A program made the position numbers and the translations under genes. DNA of 29,128 nucleotides from CAYXDR01 sp046498185 (lineage in GTDB: Bacteria > Desulfobacterota > DSM-4660 > Desulfatiglandales > Desulfatiglandaceae): assembly GCA_046498185.1 (NCBI GenBank), contig JAWOBE010000050.1, positions 1 through 29,128 of the forward strand. Direction: 5' to 3'. Every line of letters begins with the position of its first letter. The stretch's first letter is position 1. Of this stretch, positions 11,401 through 18,439 are shown piece after piece. The notes beneath the pieces were generated by a model that was not told where the DNA came from, did not search any database, and saw only the letters and a list, made by a program, of their open reading frames with translations.

Positions 11401-12995
11401 GTCACCTGTGCGAAAAGCTGCTTGAAATAGGAGTAAAGCAGCTGGTTCTTCTCGGACAGAACCGCCGGCGGGATATCCGCCCCCATCGATCCCACCGGTT
11501 CGTATCCCCTGGAAGCCATCGGCTCCAGGATCATCTGGAGTTCTTCACGGGTGTAGCCGAACAGCCTCTGCAGGGCGGTCAAGTTCCCACGCTCCGGTTT
11601 TACCGGGGCAACCGCGCCGTAAAAAGCGCGTACCGTGATCTTGTTCTCCTCCACCCAGCGCCTGTAAGGCTGGCTCCTGGCACAGAGTGTTTTTATCTCG
11701 CCATTTTTAAGTACCCGTTTTTTTTCAAAATCAACCAGGATCATCCTGCCAGGCCTCAAGGCCCCCTTTTCCACGATGTCGGCCGGATCCAGGTCCAGTG
11801 CCCCGGCCTCAGATGCGAAAACTATGCGGCCCTTGCGAGTGATCGAGTATCTCCCGGGTCTCAGGCCGTTTCTGTCAAGCATAGCTCCTACATGACCGCC
11901 GTCCGAAAAAGCCAGCGCCGCCGGGCCGTCCCATGGTTCCATCAAGCCGGCATGGTACTCGAAAAATCCTCTCTGGTCGGGGCCCAGCGGATATTTTACT
12001 CCCCAGGCCTCGGGAACCAGCATCAACATGGCGTGCGGCAGACTCCGACCGCCATGCAGCAAAAGTTCGAGGGCATTGTCGAGACAGGCTGAATCACTAC
12101 CCTTCTCGTTGATCACCGGCAGGATTTTCTTGATATCAGCCCCGAACAGCGGTGACTGCAGCGTAGATTCACGGGAGCGCATGTGGTTTATGTTTCCTCT
12201 CAGGGTGTTTATTTCACCGTTGTGCGCAAGAAAACGAAAAGGCTGCGCCAGCTCCCATGAGGGAAAGGTGTTGGTGCTGTATCGCTGATGGACCACCGCG
12301 AAGGGACTCGTGAAATCAGGCTCATGCAAATCCGGATAGAAAAGCGGCAGTTGGTCGCCCCGCATCAACCCTTTGTAGACGACGGTGCGGGCCGACATGC
12401 TCGGTATATAAAAAATGTTCCGGCCGGAAACCTGTTCTTCGACAGCCTTCTCCGCGCACCTCCGGGCGATGAAGAGTTTCCGGTCAAGGGCCTCCCCAAC
12501 AATTCCTCCACCGTCGATCGCACACTGAAAAATCGTCGGCCGGCCGGCGCCGGCCTGTTCCCCCAGCACGCTCCGGTCCACCGGCACCTCCCGCCATCCG
12601 AGAACCCGAAGGGACTCCTTTTCGCAGCTGCACTCGAATATCCCGACACATTCATCCCTCACACGGGGATCACGAGGCAGGAAAACCATCGCCACGCCGT
12701 AGGCGCCGCACGGAGAAAGTTTCCGCCCCGCGGAACCAAAATGGTTTCTAAAAAAGCCGTCCGGTATCCTCACCAAAATGCCCGCTCCGTCTCCGGTGGA
12801 CAGATCCCCCCCAACGGCTCCCCGGTGCATAAGATTCCTCAGTACGGTTACACCCTGTTCTATGATCTGATGATCCTCGGTTCCATCTATGTTGGCCAGG
12901 AAACCCACTCCGCAGCCGTCGTGTTCGAACCCGGGTTCATAGAGGCCGAAAACGGGGTGAAAACCTCCGATAAACTTCTGCTGCCCGCTTTCCAT
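8448..12995 (-). CDS. gltB: Glutamate synthase large subunit (GOGAT alpha)
   Basis: Transfers the glutamine amide to 2-oxoglutarate. The 1515 residues have the family domain order. The class II glutaminase uses Cys28 in HDGCGVGF, which is preceded by a 27-residue propeptide. A central domain follows, then the FMN synthase domain, with GAMSFGSISREAHQ near 888. The [3Fe-4S] cysteines occur as C-x5-C-x4-C in CVMMRKCQANTC near 1132-1143. The GXGXG beta-helix domain runs from about 1270 to 1450 and includes the GGRLIV and GGRVVVLG repeats. It starts 9 bp after the stop of the synthetase-like gene and has no clear ribosome site of its own, which suggests coupled translation. Confidence 0.98.
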   Translation of the reverse strand: MESGQQKFIGGFHPVFGLYEPGFEHDGCGVGFLANIDGTEDHQIIEQGVTVLRNLMHRGAVGGDLSTGDGAGILVRIPDGFFRNHFGSAGRKLSPCGAYGVAMVFLPRDPRVRDECVGIFECSCEKESLRVLGWREVPVDRSVLGEQAGAGRPTIFQCAIDGGGIVGEALDRKLFIARRCAEKAVEEQVSGRNIFYIPSMSARTVVYKGLMRGDQLPLFYPDLHEPDFTSPFAVVHQRYSTNTFPSWELAQPFRFLAHNGEINTLRGNINHMRSRESTLQSPLFGADIKKILPVINEKGSDSACLDNALELLLHGGRSLPHAMLMLVPEAWGVKYPLGPDQRGFFEYHAGLMEPWDGPAALAFSDGGHVGAMLDRNGLRPGRYSITRKGRIVFASEAGALDLDPADIVEKGALRPGRMILVDFEKKRVLKNGEIKTLCARSQPYRRWVEENKITVRAFYGAVAPVKPERGNLTALQRLFGYTREELQMILEPMASRGYEPVGSMGADIPPAVLSEKNQLLYSYFKQLFAQVTNPAIDPVREELVMTLMTFIGNPGNILSEVPAHARLIKLLHPILADEDLERIRNLKEKNFLTATFKIGFSRSAKTLGLKEALSDLCKDCETASASGVSLIVLSDRNLPPGVVPIPALLAVSAVNQHLARCGKRPSAGILVETGEARDVMHMALLLGYGATAINPYLAFQTAAAMCEDGHLSAPVPVAVALENYIKALCRGLLKIMSKMGISTLRSYRGAQVFESIGLNREVVDEFFPGTASRIEGIGLDEIAAEAAARFDAAESDVPPSPVVLPSGGEYRYRVDGERHLWTPEAIRLLQKAVRTGDMDAYSGYAELINQQAGRLCTLRGMFRFKESPPVPLEEVEPASSIMTRFVTGAMSFGSISREAHQTIAVAMNRIKAMSNCGEGGEDPSRYKPLPNGDSMSSAVKQVASGRFGVTIEYLVNGKDLQIKIAQGAKPGEGGQLPGHKVNREIARVRHSTPGVTLISPPPHHDIYSIEDLAQLIFDLKNANPEARISVKLVAEAGVGTVAAGVSKARADVVLISGGDGGTGASPLSSIRHAGVPWELGLAETQQTLVLNRLRSRIRVQVDGQMKTGRDVVAAALLGAEEYGFATAVLVSLGCVMMRKCQANTCPAGIATQDPLLRAFFSGTPEHVTTYFTMVAEEVRSWMAALGFRRMEDMIGRSEFLDTNRATGFWKTRGLDFSRVFMKPSDGPYRCTGPQIHDIEDILDRELIKRAAPALESGKPVSMALPIRNVNRTTGAMLSGEIARRYGGGGLPDDTVTCTFSGAAGQSFGAFCSKGLTLILEGEANDYVGKGLSGGRLIVKPYPGAGYDPSENIIAGNVVLYGATAGEAYFQGKAGERFAIRNSGASTVVEGVGDHGCEYMTGGRVVVLGETGINFAAGMSGGIAYVYDSDRLFDSRCNLDMVDLELVTEHADTEELRGLIERHLRYTGSRKAADILDGWEACLPFFVKVFPMEYRRVLGKMSKEDEATERAEMDRG

Positions 12996-13004
12996 CGTAA
13001 TACG

Positions 13005-14237
13005 CTAAAACAGGTAAATCTGGTGACTGTCGGGATTCTTCCCGAAGCAGGTTATGTCATCGACCCTATCCAACTTCGGGCCTTTAGTCAGCGCGTATAG
13101 CGTGCGTTCGACACCGATTCCTCCCCCGAAGGTCTCCGGGAAAGTCCGCCTGCCGGAGGCGTCCCTCCTCGAGGTAACCAGGAGAAACGGTCCATAGCCC
13201 CCAAGCTGGTCGATGTTCTTGACATTGCCCTCGAAAATCACCGGGCGCGCAGGAATGATGCCGTTGTCAAGCAGCCTCTCGACAATAGCCTCATGAAGCC
13301 ACTCCCTGACCGCGCCGGAAAGAATTTCCACAGCCGGGCCGTGTGCGCCGGTATCCCTGGATATACTCTTGGCGCAGATGTCGAAGTTATAGATCATATC
13401 AGAGGTTACCTCGTTAAGATTCACTTTGCCTTCAGGCTGAAGATATGGATATATCAGATCGTAATTTTCCCTCATGATTCCGGTGATCCAGAAAAACTGC
13501 CCGCCCACCTCCTTGCCGAGCTCCACCTCGCATCCACGGCCGTGGCGTTTCACGGCCTCGTCGAATTTGAAGCGCGGGAAAGGCCTTTCCGGCGCTTCAA
13601 GCACAACTCCGAGGGTTTTGAGTTCATCGTCATTTTTCTCCGCCATCCGGGAAACTGCGTGTACAATCATCCTTTCGAAAAGGCTCATGGCTTTCTCCAT
13701 GTCCTCGGCGAGGATTTCCTTTACTTTTTCGGGCTCCTGCAAGTACATATCGAGGTCAATGCCCCGGTTGCGCCTCATTTCCAGATCCATCTGGCTGAAA
13801 TCGATCAGGTACCGCCCCCGCTGGACCCTGTCGGGGCTCTCCATTTCCAGCCGTATGTTCGGACTGTCTATGAAAACCCCCTTTATGCGGGGATTGTGGC
13901 ACGCAAGGAATTTTGCGTAAATCATGCTGTGGGTCATAACGTAGAGCTGCCCTTTATAGTGTATGCTGGGGACATACTCCACGTCGTGCGCCAGCGGGTC
14001 GGTGATTTCGCTGATCTGAACCCGGTCGATGTTGAACAGGCCTTCATCTGCGAGAAACTGCTGCATCGCGTTGACGAAAGTGGTTCGAAGTGCGAGTGCG
14101 GCATACAGCATGTCCCCCTCCCATTTTTGGCAGTAGTATCTGTCAAGATACTCCCCCATGCTGGACCCGCCCTGAGCCAACGATGCCTGAAACCCGAAAA
14201 GACTTTGGCCAATCGCAGCCATTGTTTCATCTCTCAT
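13005..14237 (-). CDS. Class II aminoacyl-tRNA synthetase core paralogue (AsnRS/AspRS-like); probable ammonia-dependent asparagine synthetase
   Basis: The 410-residue protein has the catalytic fold of AspRS/AsnRS but no N-terminal OB anticodon-binding domain. A motif-2-like segment NIRLE (Arg129, Glu131) leads into FSQMDLEM (about 147-154), as FRxE leads into the conserved DLEM in AsnRS. Motif 3 is FGGGIGVER (370-378). ATP binding therefore looks intact, while the amino-acid loop reads MTHSM (101-105) where AsnRS/AspRS usually have QSPQ. Known relative: an archaeal AsnRS-derived enzyme makes asparagine from aspartate, ATP and ammonia. Placement between glnA and gltB fits that job, but the reaction here is inferred; another adenylation-dependent amidation is possible. 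The ATG at 14237 has AGGGGA upstream. Confidence 0.75.
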   Translation of the reverse strand: MRDETMAAIGQSLFGFQASLAQGGSSMGEYLDRYYCQKWEGDMLYAALALRTTFVNAMQQFLADEGLFNIDRVQISEITDPLAHDVEYVPSIHYKGQLYVMTHSMIYAKFLACHNPRIKGVFIDSPNIRLEMESPDRVQRGRYLIDFSQMDLEMRRNRGIDLDMYLQEPEKVKEILAEDMEKAMSLFERMIVHAVSRMAEKNDDELKTLGVVLEAPERPFPRFKFDEAVKRHGRGCEVELGKEVGGQFFWITGIMRENYDLIYPYLQPEGKVNLNEVTSDMIYNFDICAKSISRDTGAHGPAVEILSGAVREWLHEAIVERLLDNGIIPARPVIFEGNVKNIDQLGGYGPFLLVTSRRDASGRRTFPETFGGGIGVERTLYALTKGPKLDRVDDITCFGKNPDSHQIYLF

Positions 14238-14282
14238 GTATATCTTCCCCTTTTAATTCCATGGTTGCTATTTTTCATGAAA

Positions 14283-14301
14283 CGTGAGAACGGCTCTCAC
14301 G
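14283..14301 (-). terminator. Hairpin between glnA and the synthetase-like gene
   Basis: A perfect 7-bp inverted repeat, CGTGAGA (14283-14289) and TCTCACG (14295-14301), encloses a 5-nt loop. On the minus strand it is followed by TTTCATGAAAAATAG. It lies 17 bp after the glnA stop. With so few T residues it may terminate only partly or protect the glnA transcript end, giving more glnA message than downstream message. Confidence 0.5.
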
Positions 14302-14318
14302 CCCCACGGCCCCGGCCT

Positions 14319-15647
14319 TTAAAGTCTGGGCAGATACCGGTCGAGTTCGAACGTACTCACGTGGGTACGGTACATGTCCCATTCTATCTTTTTATTCTCT
14401 ATAAACTTGTTGAACACATGATCCCCCAGCACCCGCCTGACCAGTTCACTTTTCTCGGTTTCCAAAATCGCGGCGTAGAGATTCCCCGGAAGATCGGTTA
14501 TCCCATGTGCCCTGCGCTCCGCCGGATTCATCTCGTATATGTCCTCCTCGATAGGCTCCGGAAGTTCGTAGCGGTTTTCGATACCCTCCATGCCGGCCCC
14601 GAGCATCACTGCGAACGCCAGGTAAGGATTACAGGCCGGATCCGGAGAGCGGAACTCTATCCTGGTAGCCGCCTCCTTGCCCGGCTTATACATCGGCACC
14701 CTGACCATTGCAGAGCGGTTGCGCCGCGCCCAGGATACATACACGGGAGCCTCGTAGCCGGGAACAAGCCGCTTGTAGGAATTGACCCATTGATTCGTGA
14801 TCGAAGTCAGTTCCGGTGCATGACGGAGGATGCCGGCGATATAATATTGGGCCATCTCCGAGAGATTGAACCGCGCGTTCGGATCATAAAACGCGTTCTT
14901 GTTACCCCTGAACAGGGATTGATGAACATGCATGCCGCTTCCGTTTTCACCGAACAGCGGCTTCGGCATAAAAGTCGCGTAAATTCCCTGGCTACGTGCG
15001 ACTTCCTTCACAGCAACCCGGTAAGTCATTGTCTTGTCGGCCATCCGAAGCGCTTCGTCATAGCGCAGATCTATTTCATGCTGGCTCGGGGCAACCTCGT
15101 GGTGGCTGTATTCTACATCTACACCCATGCCCTGAAGCGTAAAAATGACATTACGCCTCAAATCGCTTCCCATATCGAGCGGCCGCGAGTCGAAATAGCC
15201 TCCGGTGTCCAGCACTTCCGTAGAGCAATCATTCTTGAACAAAAAAAACTCGAGTTCGGGTCCGACATAAAATGTCAAACCCTTTTCTGAAACCTTTTTG
15301 AGAAGGCGCCTCAGTACATAGCGCGGATCCCCCTCGTAAGGGCTTCCATCCGGGTTCAAAATGTCGCAGAACATACGCGCAACCGGTCTTTCCTTCTGTC
15401 TCCAGGACACCATCTGGAACGTGGTCGGATCCGGCTTTGCGATCATGTCGCTTTCCTCTATCCTCGCAAAACCCTCTATGGAGGAGCCATCAAAACCCAT
15501 TCCTTCCGTCAAACCCTCCTCCAATTCAGATGGTCTCACGGCAAAGCTTTTCAGGAAGCCAAGCACATCAGTAAACCAAAACTGGATAAAACTTACATTT
15601 TCTTCTTTTACAACTTTCAGAACATCATCAGCCGAATGGCAATTCAT
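14319..15647 (-). CDS. glnA: Glutamine synthetase type I (GSI-alpha)
   Basis: ATP-dependent ligation of ammonia to glutamate; a cytosolic dodecamer in this family. The 442 residues match the short GSI-alpha subtype. Recognisable elements are MGFDGSSIEGF (50-60), the metal-binding GPELEFF (129-135), GSGMHVHQSL (237-246), and the Glu-flap/ATP region near 300-333 with NRSAMVRVP and RIEFRSPDP. The tyrosine region reads EEDIYEMNPAERRAHGI, without the adenylylated-tyrosine context and 25-residue insert of GSI-beta, so control by adenylylation is unlikely. Arg62 sits where the feedback-inhibition arginine of Bacillus GSI lies. AGGAGG seven bases upstream fixes the start. It is preceded by a sigma-54-type promoter. 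Confidence 0.98.
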   Translation of the reverse strand: MNCHSADDVLKVVKEENVSFIQFWFTDVLGFLKSFAVRPSELEEGLTEGMGFDGSSIEGFARIEESDMIAKPDPTTFQMVSWRQKERPVARMFCDILNPDGSPYEGDPRYVLRRLLKKVSEKGLTFYVGPELEFFLFKNDCSTEVLDTGGYFDSRPLDMGSDLRRNVIFTLQGMGVDVEYSHHEVAPSQHEIDLRYDEALRMADKTMTYRVAVKEVARSQGIYATFMPKPLFGENGSGMHVHQSLFRGNKNAFYDPNARFNLSEMAQYYIAGILRHAPELTSITNQWVNSYKRLVPGYEAPVYVSWARRNRSAMVRVPMYKPGKEAATRIEFRSPDPACNPYLAFAVMLGAGMEGIENRYELPEPIEEDIYEMNPAERRAHGITDLPGNLYAAILETEKSELVRRVLGDHVFNKFIENKKIEWDMYRTHVSTFELDRYLPRL

Positions 15648-15726
15648 AGGTAACCCTCCTCTATAAATGTTTCCGCCGGACTACATTTCACCCACATTAA
15701 TCGCGGCCGTCTTACCGGTGTATTAA

Positions 15727-15741
15727 GCAAGGTTGATGCCA
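15727..15741 (-). promoter_or_regulatory. Sigma-54 (RpoN) -24/-12 promoter of the glnA block
   Basis: The minus strand reads TGGCATCAACCTTGC followed by T. It matches the consensus TGGCAC-N5-TTGC with one mismatch, and the GG and GC dinucleotides are 12 bp apart as the holoenzyme requires. Transcription would start near 15715, leaving a leader of about 68 nt with AGGAGG before the glnA ATG. Sigma-54 control of glnA is well established in proteobacteria and needs an NtrC-type activator; none is encoded in this window. Confidence 0.75.
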
Positions 15742-15784
15742 GAGGGAAACGATTTCGCTCCCCAAAAGCAAAAGACCCTGGCCG

Positions 15785-15799
15785 TACCCGCTCCGGGTA
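15785..15799. promoter_or_regulatory. 15-bp palindrome upstream of glnA (possible operator)
   Basis: TACCCG and CGGGTA flank a 3-bp centre. The site lies about 70-85 bp upstream of the predicted glnA transcription start, in the range used by enhancer-binding activators. It does not resemble the NtrC consensus, so the binding protein is unknown. Confidence 0.35.
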
Positions 15800-15970
15800 A
15801 CTGTGAAAGGGGAAATCGACGGAACAGCACAGTATGGATATTGGCGGATCGAACCGTGAACACAAGAAAAAAGATCTACATTTTTGTTATATAACCCCGC
15901 CGTTTCAAACCATGAATAACAAAATTGTCGCATCATGTGCAAGTTATTATACCACATGCCTCCGTCTTGC

Positions 15971-15998
15971 TTGACACAGAGTTCGAATGTTTTATATA
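15971..15998 (+). promoter_or_regulatory. Sigma-70-type promoter of the siroheme reductase gene
   Basis: A perfect -35 hexamer TTGACA (15971-15976) is separated by 16 bp from TATATA (15993-15998). Transcription would start near 16005, about 58 bp before the ATG at 16063. It points away from glnA. Confidence 0.65.
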
Positions 15999-16062
15999 TC
16001 GGAAAAAATCAAACCGGTTTCTCGAGAAACCCTGAAAACAACCACCACCACGGAGAAAAATC

Positions 16063-16719
16063 ATGTTAAAGCTTGGCGAGAAAGGCGCGATCATTCAAAG
16101 AGACGGAGAAACTTATGCTGTTGCCCCGCACATTCCCTGCGGCGTCGTGACACCGGAGCTTTTGAGGAAAATCGCCGATGCCGCTGAAAAATTCGGCACA
16201 AAGGCGATCAAAATCACCGGTGCCACAAGGATCGCAATGGTCGGAATCAAAGAGGAAGACATCGACGACCTCTGGAACGACCTCGGCTTGAAACCCGGAG
16301 CCGCGGTTGGACTCTGCGTCCGGAGCGTCCGGGCATGTCCGGGCACCACCTTCTGCAAACTGGGCAAGCAAGACGCGCTTGGAATGGGGATGAAACTGGA
16401 TGAATTCTACCACGGGGTACAGCTGCCCGGGAAGTTCAAAATGGCCGTATCAGGATGCAGCCTCAACTGCGCGGAATCCTGGGTTCGTGACATAGGTCTT
16501 TTCGGAAAAGGTGATGGCTGGACGATGACGATAGGCGGGAATGTCGGTGCACGTCCACGAATCGGAAACGAGCTCGTTGGTTCCCTCAGCGACGAACAGG
16601 CGCTTGAAAATATCGAAAAAGTAATGAGTTATTACAGGGAGTACGCAGGCAAGGGCGAACGGCTTGGAAAAATGATAGACCGTGTAGGCCTCGAGCCCTT
16701 CATGGACCTGGTTGTTTAG
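16063..16719 (+). CDS. Small low-spin siroheme sulfite/nitrite reductase (assimilatory type)
   Basis: The 218-residue protein contains a single sulfite/nitrite reductase repeat. Cysteines occur as C92-x5-C98 (CPGTTFC) and C132-x3-C136 (CSLNC), the four ligands of the coupled siroheme-[4Fe-4S] centre. An N-terminal ferredoxin-like half (about 10-80) precedes the metal-binding half. Length and motifs match the small assimilatory-type sulfite reductase known from Desulfovibrio, which reduces sulfite, and in vitro nitrite, by six electrons. Whether it makes sulfide or ammonia in the cell is open; its place opposite glnA makes nitrite-to-ammonia worth considering. GGAGA lies seven bases upstream of the ATG. 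No electron-donor subunit is adjacent, so a ferredoxin or similar carrier is inferred. Confidence 0.88.
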   Translation: MLKLGEKGAIIQRDGETYAVAPHIPCGVVTPELLRKIADAAEKFGTKAIKITGATRIAMVGIKEEDIDDLWNDLGLKPGAAVGLCVRSVRACPGTTFCKLGKQDALGMGMKLDEFYHGVQLPGKFKMAVSGCSLNCAESWVRDIGLFGKGDGWTMTIGGNVGARPRIGNELVGSLSDEQALENIEKVMSYYREYAGKGERLGKMIDRVGLEPFMDLVV

Positions 16720-16731
16720 CCGGAAGTGTTA

Positions 16732-16795
16732 GGTCGGTATCGGTATCGGAAGTTCACCCTACTATTCATTTTCGACCCCGATACCGATCCCGACC
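16732..16795. repeat. Hexamer-repeat hairpin between convergent genes
   Basis: Left arm GGTCGGTATCGGTATCGG (16732-16749) and right arm 16778-16795 pair at 17 of 18 positions around a 28-nt loop. Hexamer repeats continue to about 16807. It lies between the convergent ends of the reductase (16719) and photolyase (16837) genes and could act as a bidirectional transcription barrier. It lacks a T run typical of intrinsic terminators. Confidence 0.75.
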
Positions 16796-16836
16796 CCGAC
16801 GCCGATAGGGCGGGGATGGTACGTTTTACGAACTCA

Positions 16837-18306
16837 TCAAACATTGTATTTCGAAATATAATCTTTTAAACGAAATTTACGAGCGGTGCTTTCCGAACTC
16901 ATGTAACGGATTTTACCGAATACAGGCCGCTCAGGTCCCCACGCCCTGTCGTAGCGTCCGAGCACCCAGAATACGCCGCTGTACGAGTTCGGATCCCTGC
17001 CATCCAGCGCATATTTGTTGTTCAACTCCAGCATGACTTCCAGAGCCGTTCGAGGTGAGCTGGACCACTTGAGGATCTTTTTCCCCCACAGCATCCTGAG
17101 ATAATTGTGTATGCGTCCTTCTGAAAGAAGCTGCCTTTGAGCAGCGTTCCACAGCACGTCATGGGTTTCAGCCGCCTCGAAATCCTCCGGTTTGTAGAGG
17201 TACGGCCTTGGGTCGTCTTTATGCGCTTCCAGGGTGTTCAAAGCCCAATCGGGGAGAGAATCGTATCGATCCCAATCGGACCCGAGCATACACATGTTGA
17301 AGCCCAGCTCCCGCCAGGTGACCATTTGATCCAGGAACGCCTCGGCTCCCGGGCTCATACCCCACCACCCGCTGCGACTGCCGGAGGCGGATGGAGAAAG
17401 ACGATCTAAAGACCAACCTTCACTCCGGGACACCCGATAAAACACCTCATGGCTCGAGATATGCCCGAAATGAAAATACGGGGACAAACCGCTGGTGGAA
17501 TCCCGTTCAACATCCTTTTCCCGTTCGTGGTATAACGCAAGCGGTCCGGCGAGAAATCCATCGAGCCTCTCCCGGGCCTCTTGCGCTCCGCCTCGGCAAT
17601 ACCCGGGGCCTGTGTTGTGATCGATGGGGAGGCCCGACAGCCCTCCGGTGTGATCCAGCACGATTTCGGCCGGCGGCCACCGAGCTGTTACATCCGCCGG
17701 GGCGTCCACCCTGCCGTTGACCCTGTAAGAAGCGAAAGGGTCTTCAGTCGGCCGTTCACTCAGTCGATCTGGAAGCTGCTTTTGAAGAAAACGTCTGAAC
17801 GAATAAGCCGTCGGAAAAACGCGGGAAGGATCCCTCATGGGAAGCAAGCCGGCAGAATCCACCACCTCCAGCAGGACCGGCAGAACATTTCCGGCTTTTT
17901 TTACCATTGCCGGAAGAAAGAAACACGGAAATTCATCGGTTATCACAACACAGGCCCGACGGCCCAGGTGCTCGAGCAGTCCTCGTCCCTCTCCGGGGGA
18001 AGGTTCAATATATGGGTAATAAAAAACGTTTTTAGTCTCGAGAATTTTATGGTGCTCACCCATAGCATCGATGATAAAGCTGTGAAACCTGTCGCAGGCC
18101 CACCTGTAACCAACCCTTAAAGCCTCAAGGACAATTACCGGCTTTTTCAATTCGTTCGCTCGTTCAACAGCCCGGTCAAGAGCGAAGTTCCACTCGGTCC
18201 GCCTGTTCGCTGTCATCCAGTAAAGCACGTAATCCCCCCGGTCGTTGACCGGCGCGGTGTTGGCGTGCCGGATGCGAATCGCGGGAACCTTTTTATCCGG
18301 CTCCAT
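16837..18306 (-). CDS. Class II deoxyribodipyrimidine (CPD) photolyase
   Basis: Flavin-dependent, light-driven repair of cyclobutane pyrimidine dimers. The 489-residue protein has an N-terminal antenna-binding alpha/beta domain beginning YVLYWMTANRRTEWNFALDRA (about 27-47) and a C-terminal FAD/DNA-binding helical domain. Class II signatures are present: FLDQMVTWRELGFN near 325-338, and near the C-terminus GRYDRAW followed by ERPVFGKIRYM. In the latter the usual GxHD histidine is Tyr, a small departure. AGGAGG five bases upstream of the ATG fixes the start. It is divergent from a TudS-DUF1722 gene; in E. coli the DUF1722 gene ybgA adjoins phr, although that photolyase is class I. A light-exposed habitat at least occasionally is implied. 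Confidence 0.93.
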   Translation of the reverse strand: MEPDKKVPAIRIRHANTAPVNDRGDYVLYWMTANRRTEWNFALDRAVERANELKKPVIVLEALRVGYRWACDRFHSFIIDAMGEHHKILETKNVFYYPYIEPSPGEGRGLLEHLGRRACVVITDEFPCFFLPAMVKKAGNVLPVLLEVVDSAGLLPMRDPSRVFPTAYSFRRFLQKQLPDRLSERPTEDPFASYRVNGRVDAPADVTARWPPAEIVLDHTGGLSGLPIDHNTGPGYCRGGAQEARERLDGFLAGPLALYHEREKDVERDSTSGLSPYFHFGHISSHEVFYRVSRSEGWSLDRLSPSASGSRSGWWGMSPGAEAFLDQMVTWRELGFNMCMLGSDWDRYDSLPDWALNTLEAHKDDPRPYLYKPEDFEAAETHDVLWNAAQRQLLSEGRIHNYLRMLWGKKILKWSSSPRTALEVMLELNNKYALDGRDPNSYSGVFWVLGRYDRAWGPERPVFGKIRYMSSESTARKFRLKDYISKYNV

Positions 18307-18439
18307 ACCATCCTCCTGCTATAAAAGGTAATACCCCCTACCTGCCCGGTTCGTCGAAACTTTGCTTTGCCCGGAAGGGCTTTGAGTGATATAAATAAAA
18401 AGATAATGGCATTCCGCCGAAACCAAATCGAGGAAAAAC
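18307..18439. promoter_or_regulatory. Divergent promoter region between photolyase and TudS-DUF1722 genes
   Basis: The 133-bp gap must carry start signals for both genes. AT-rich sequence with GATATAAATAAAAAGATAAT at about 18388-18407 is the best -10 region for the plus-strand operon, but I see no good -35 box. GAGGA precedes the plus-strand ATG by five bases. Confidence 0.35.

Larger units (their letters stand above)
15648..16062. promoter_or_regulatory. Divergent control region between glnA and the siroheme reductase gene
   Basis: This 415-bp gap has no convincing gene; short minus-strand frames crossing it lack family features. It contains a sigma-54 element facing glnA (15727-15741), a 15-bp palindrome (15785-15799), a 10-bp palindrome GTTATATAAC (15886-15895), a possible TATAAT facing glnA (15946-15951) and a sigma-70-type promoter facing the reductase (15971-15998). 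The arrangement suggests inducible glnA transcription opposite a housekeeping-type promoter. Confidence 0.7.

Noticed and set aside
13005..14237. True asparaginyl- or aspartyl-tRNA synthetase, or EpmA/PoxA-like lysyl ligase
   Set aside because: No anticodon-binding domain, altered amino-acid loop, and location among ammonia-assimilation genes; motif 2 and DLEM context fit the AsnRS/AspRS branch rather than the LysRS branch.
13293..15290. 665-codon open frame on the plus strand
   Set aside because: Antisense to glnA and the synthetase-like gene and runs through the intergenic hairpin; no recognisable motifs.
15946..15951. TATAAT facing glnA as a second housekeeping promoter
   Set aside because: The -35 region is poor and it lies about 300 bp upstream; kept only as a possibility inside the control region.
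15712..15957. 81-codon minus-strand frame upstream of glnA
   Set aside because: No ribosome site or family similarity, and it covers the sigma-54 element and palindromes; best treated as regulatory DNA.
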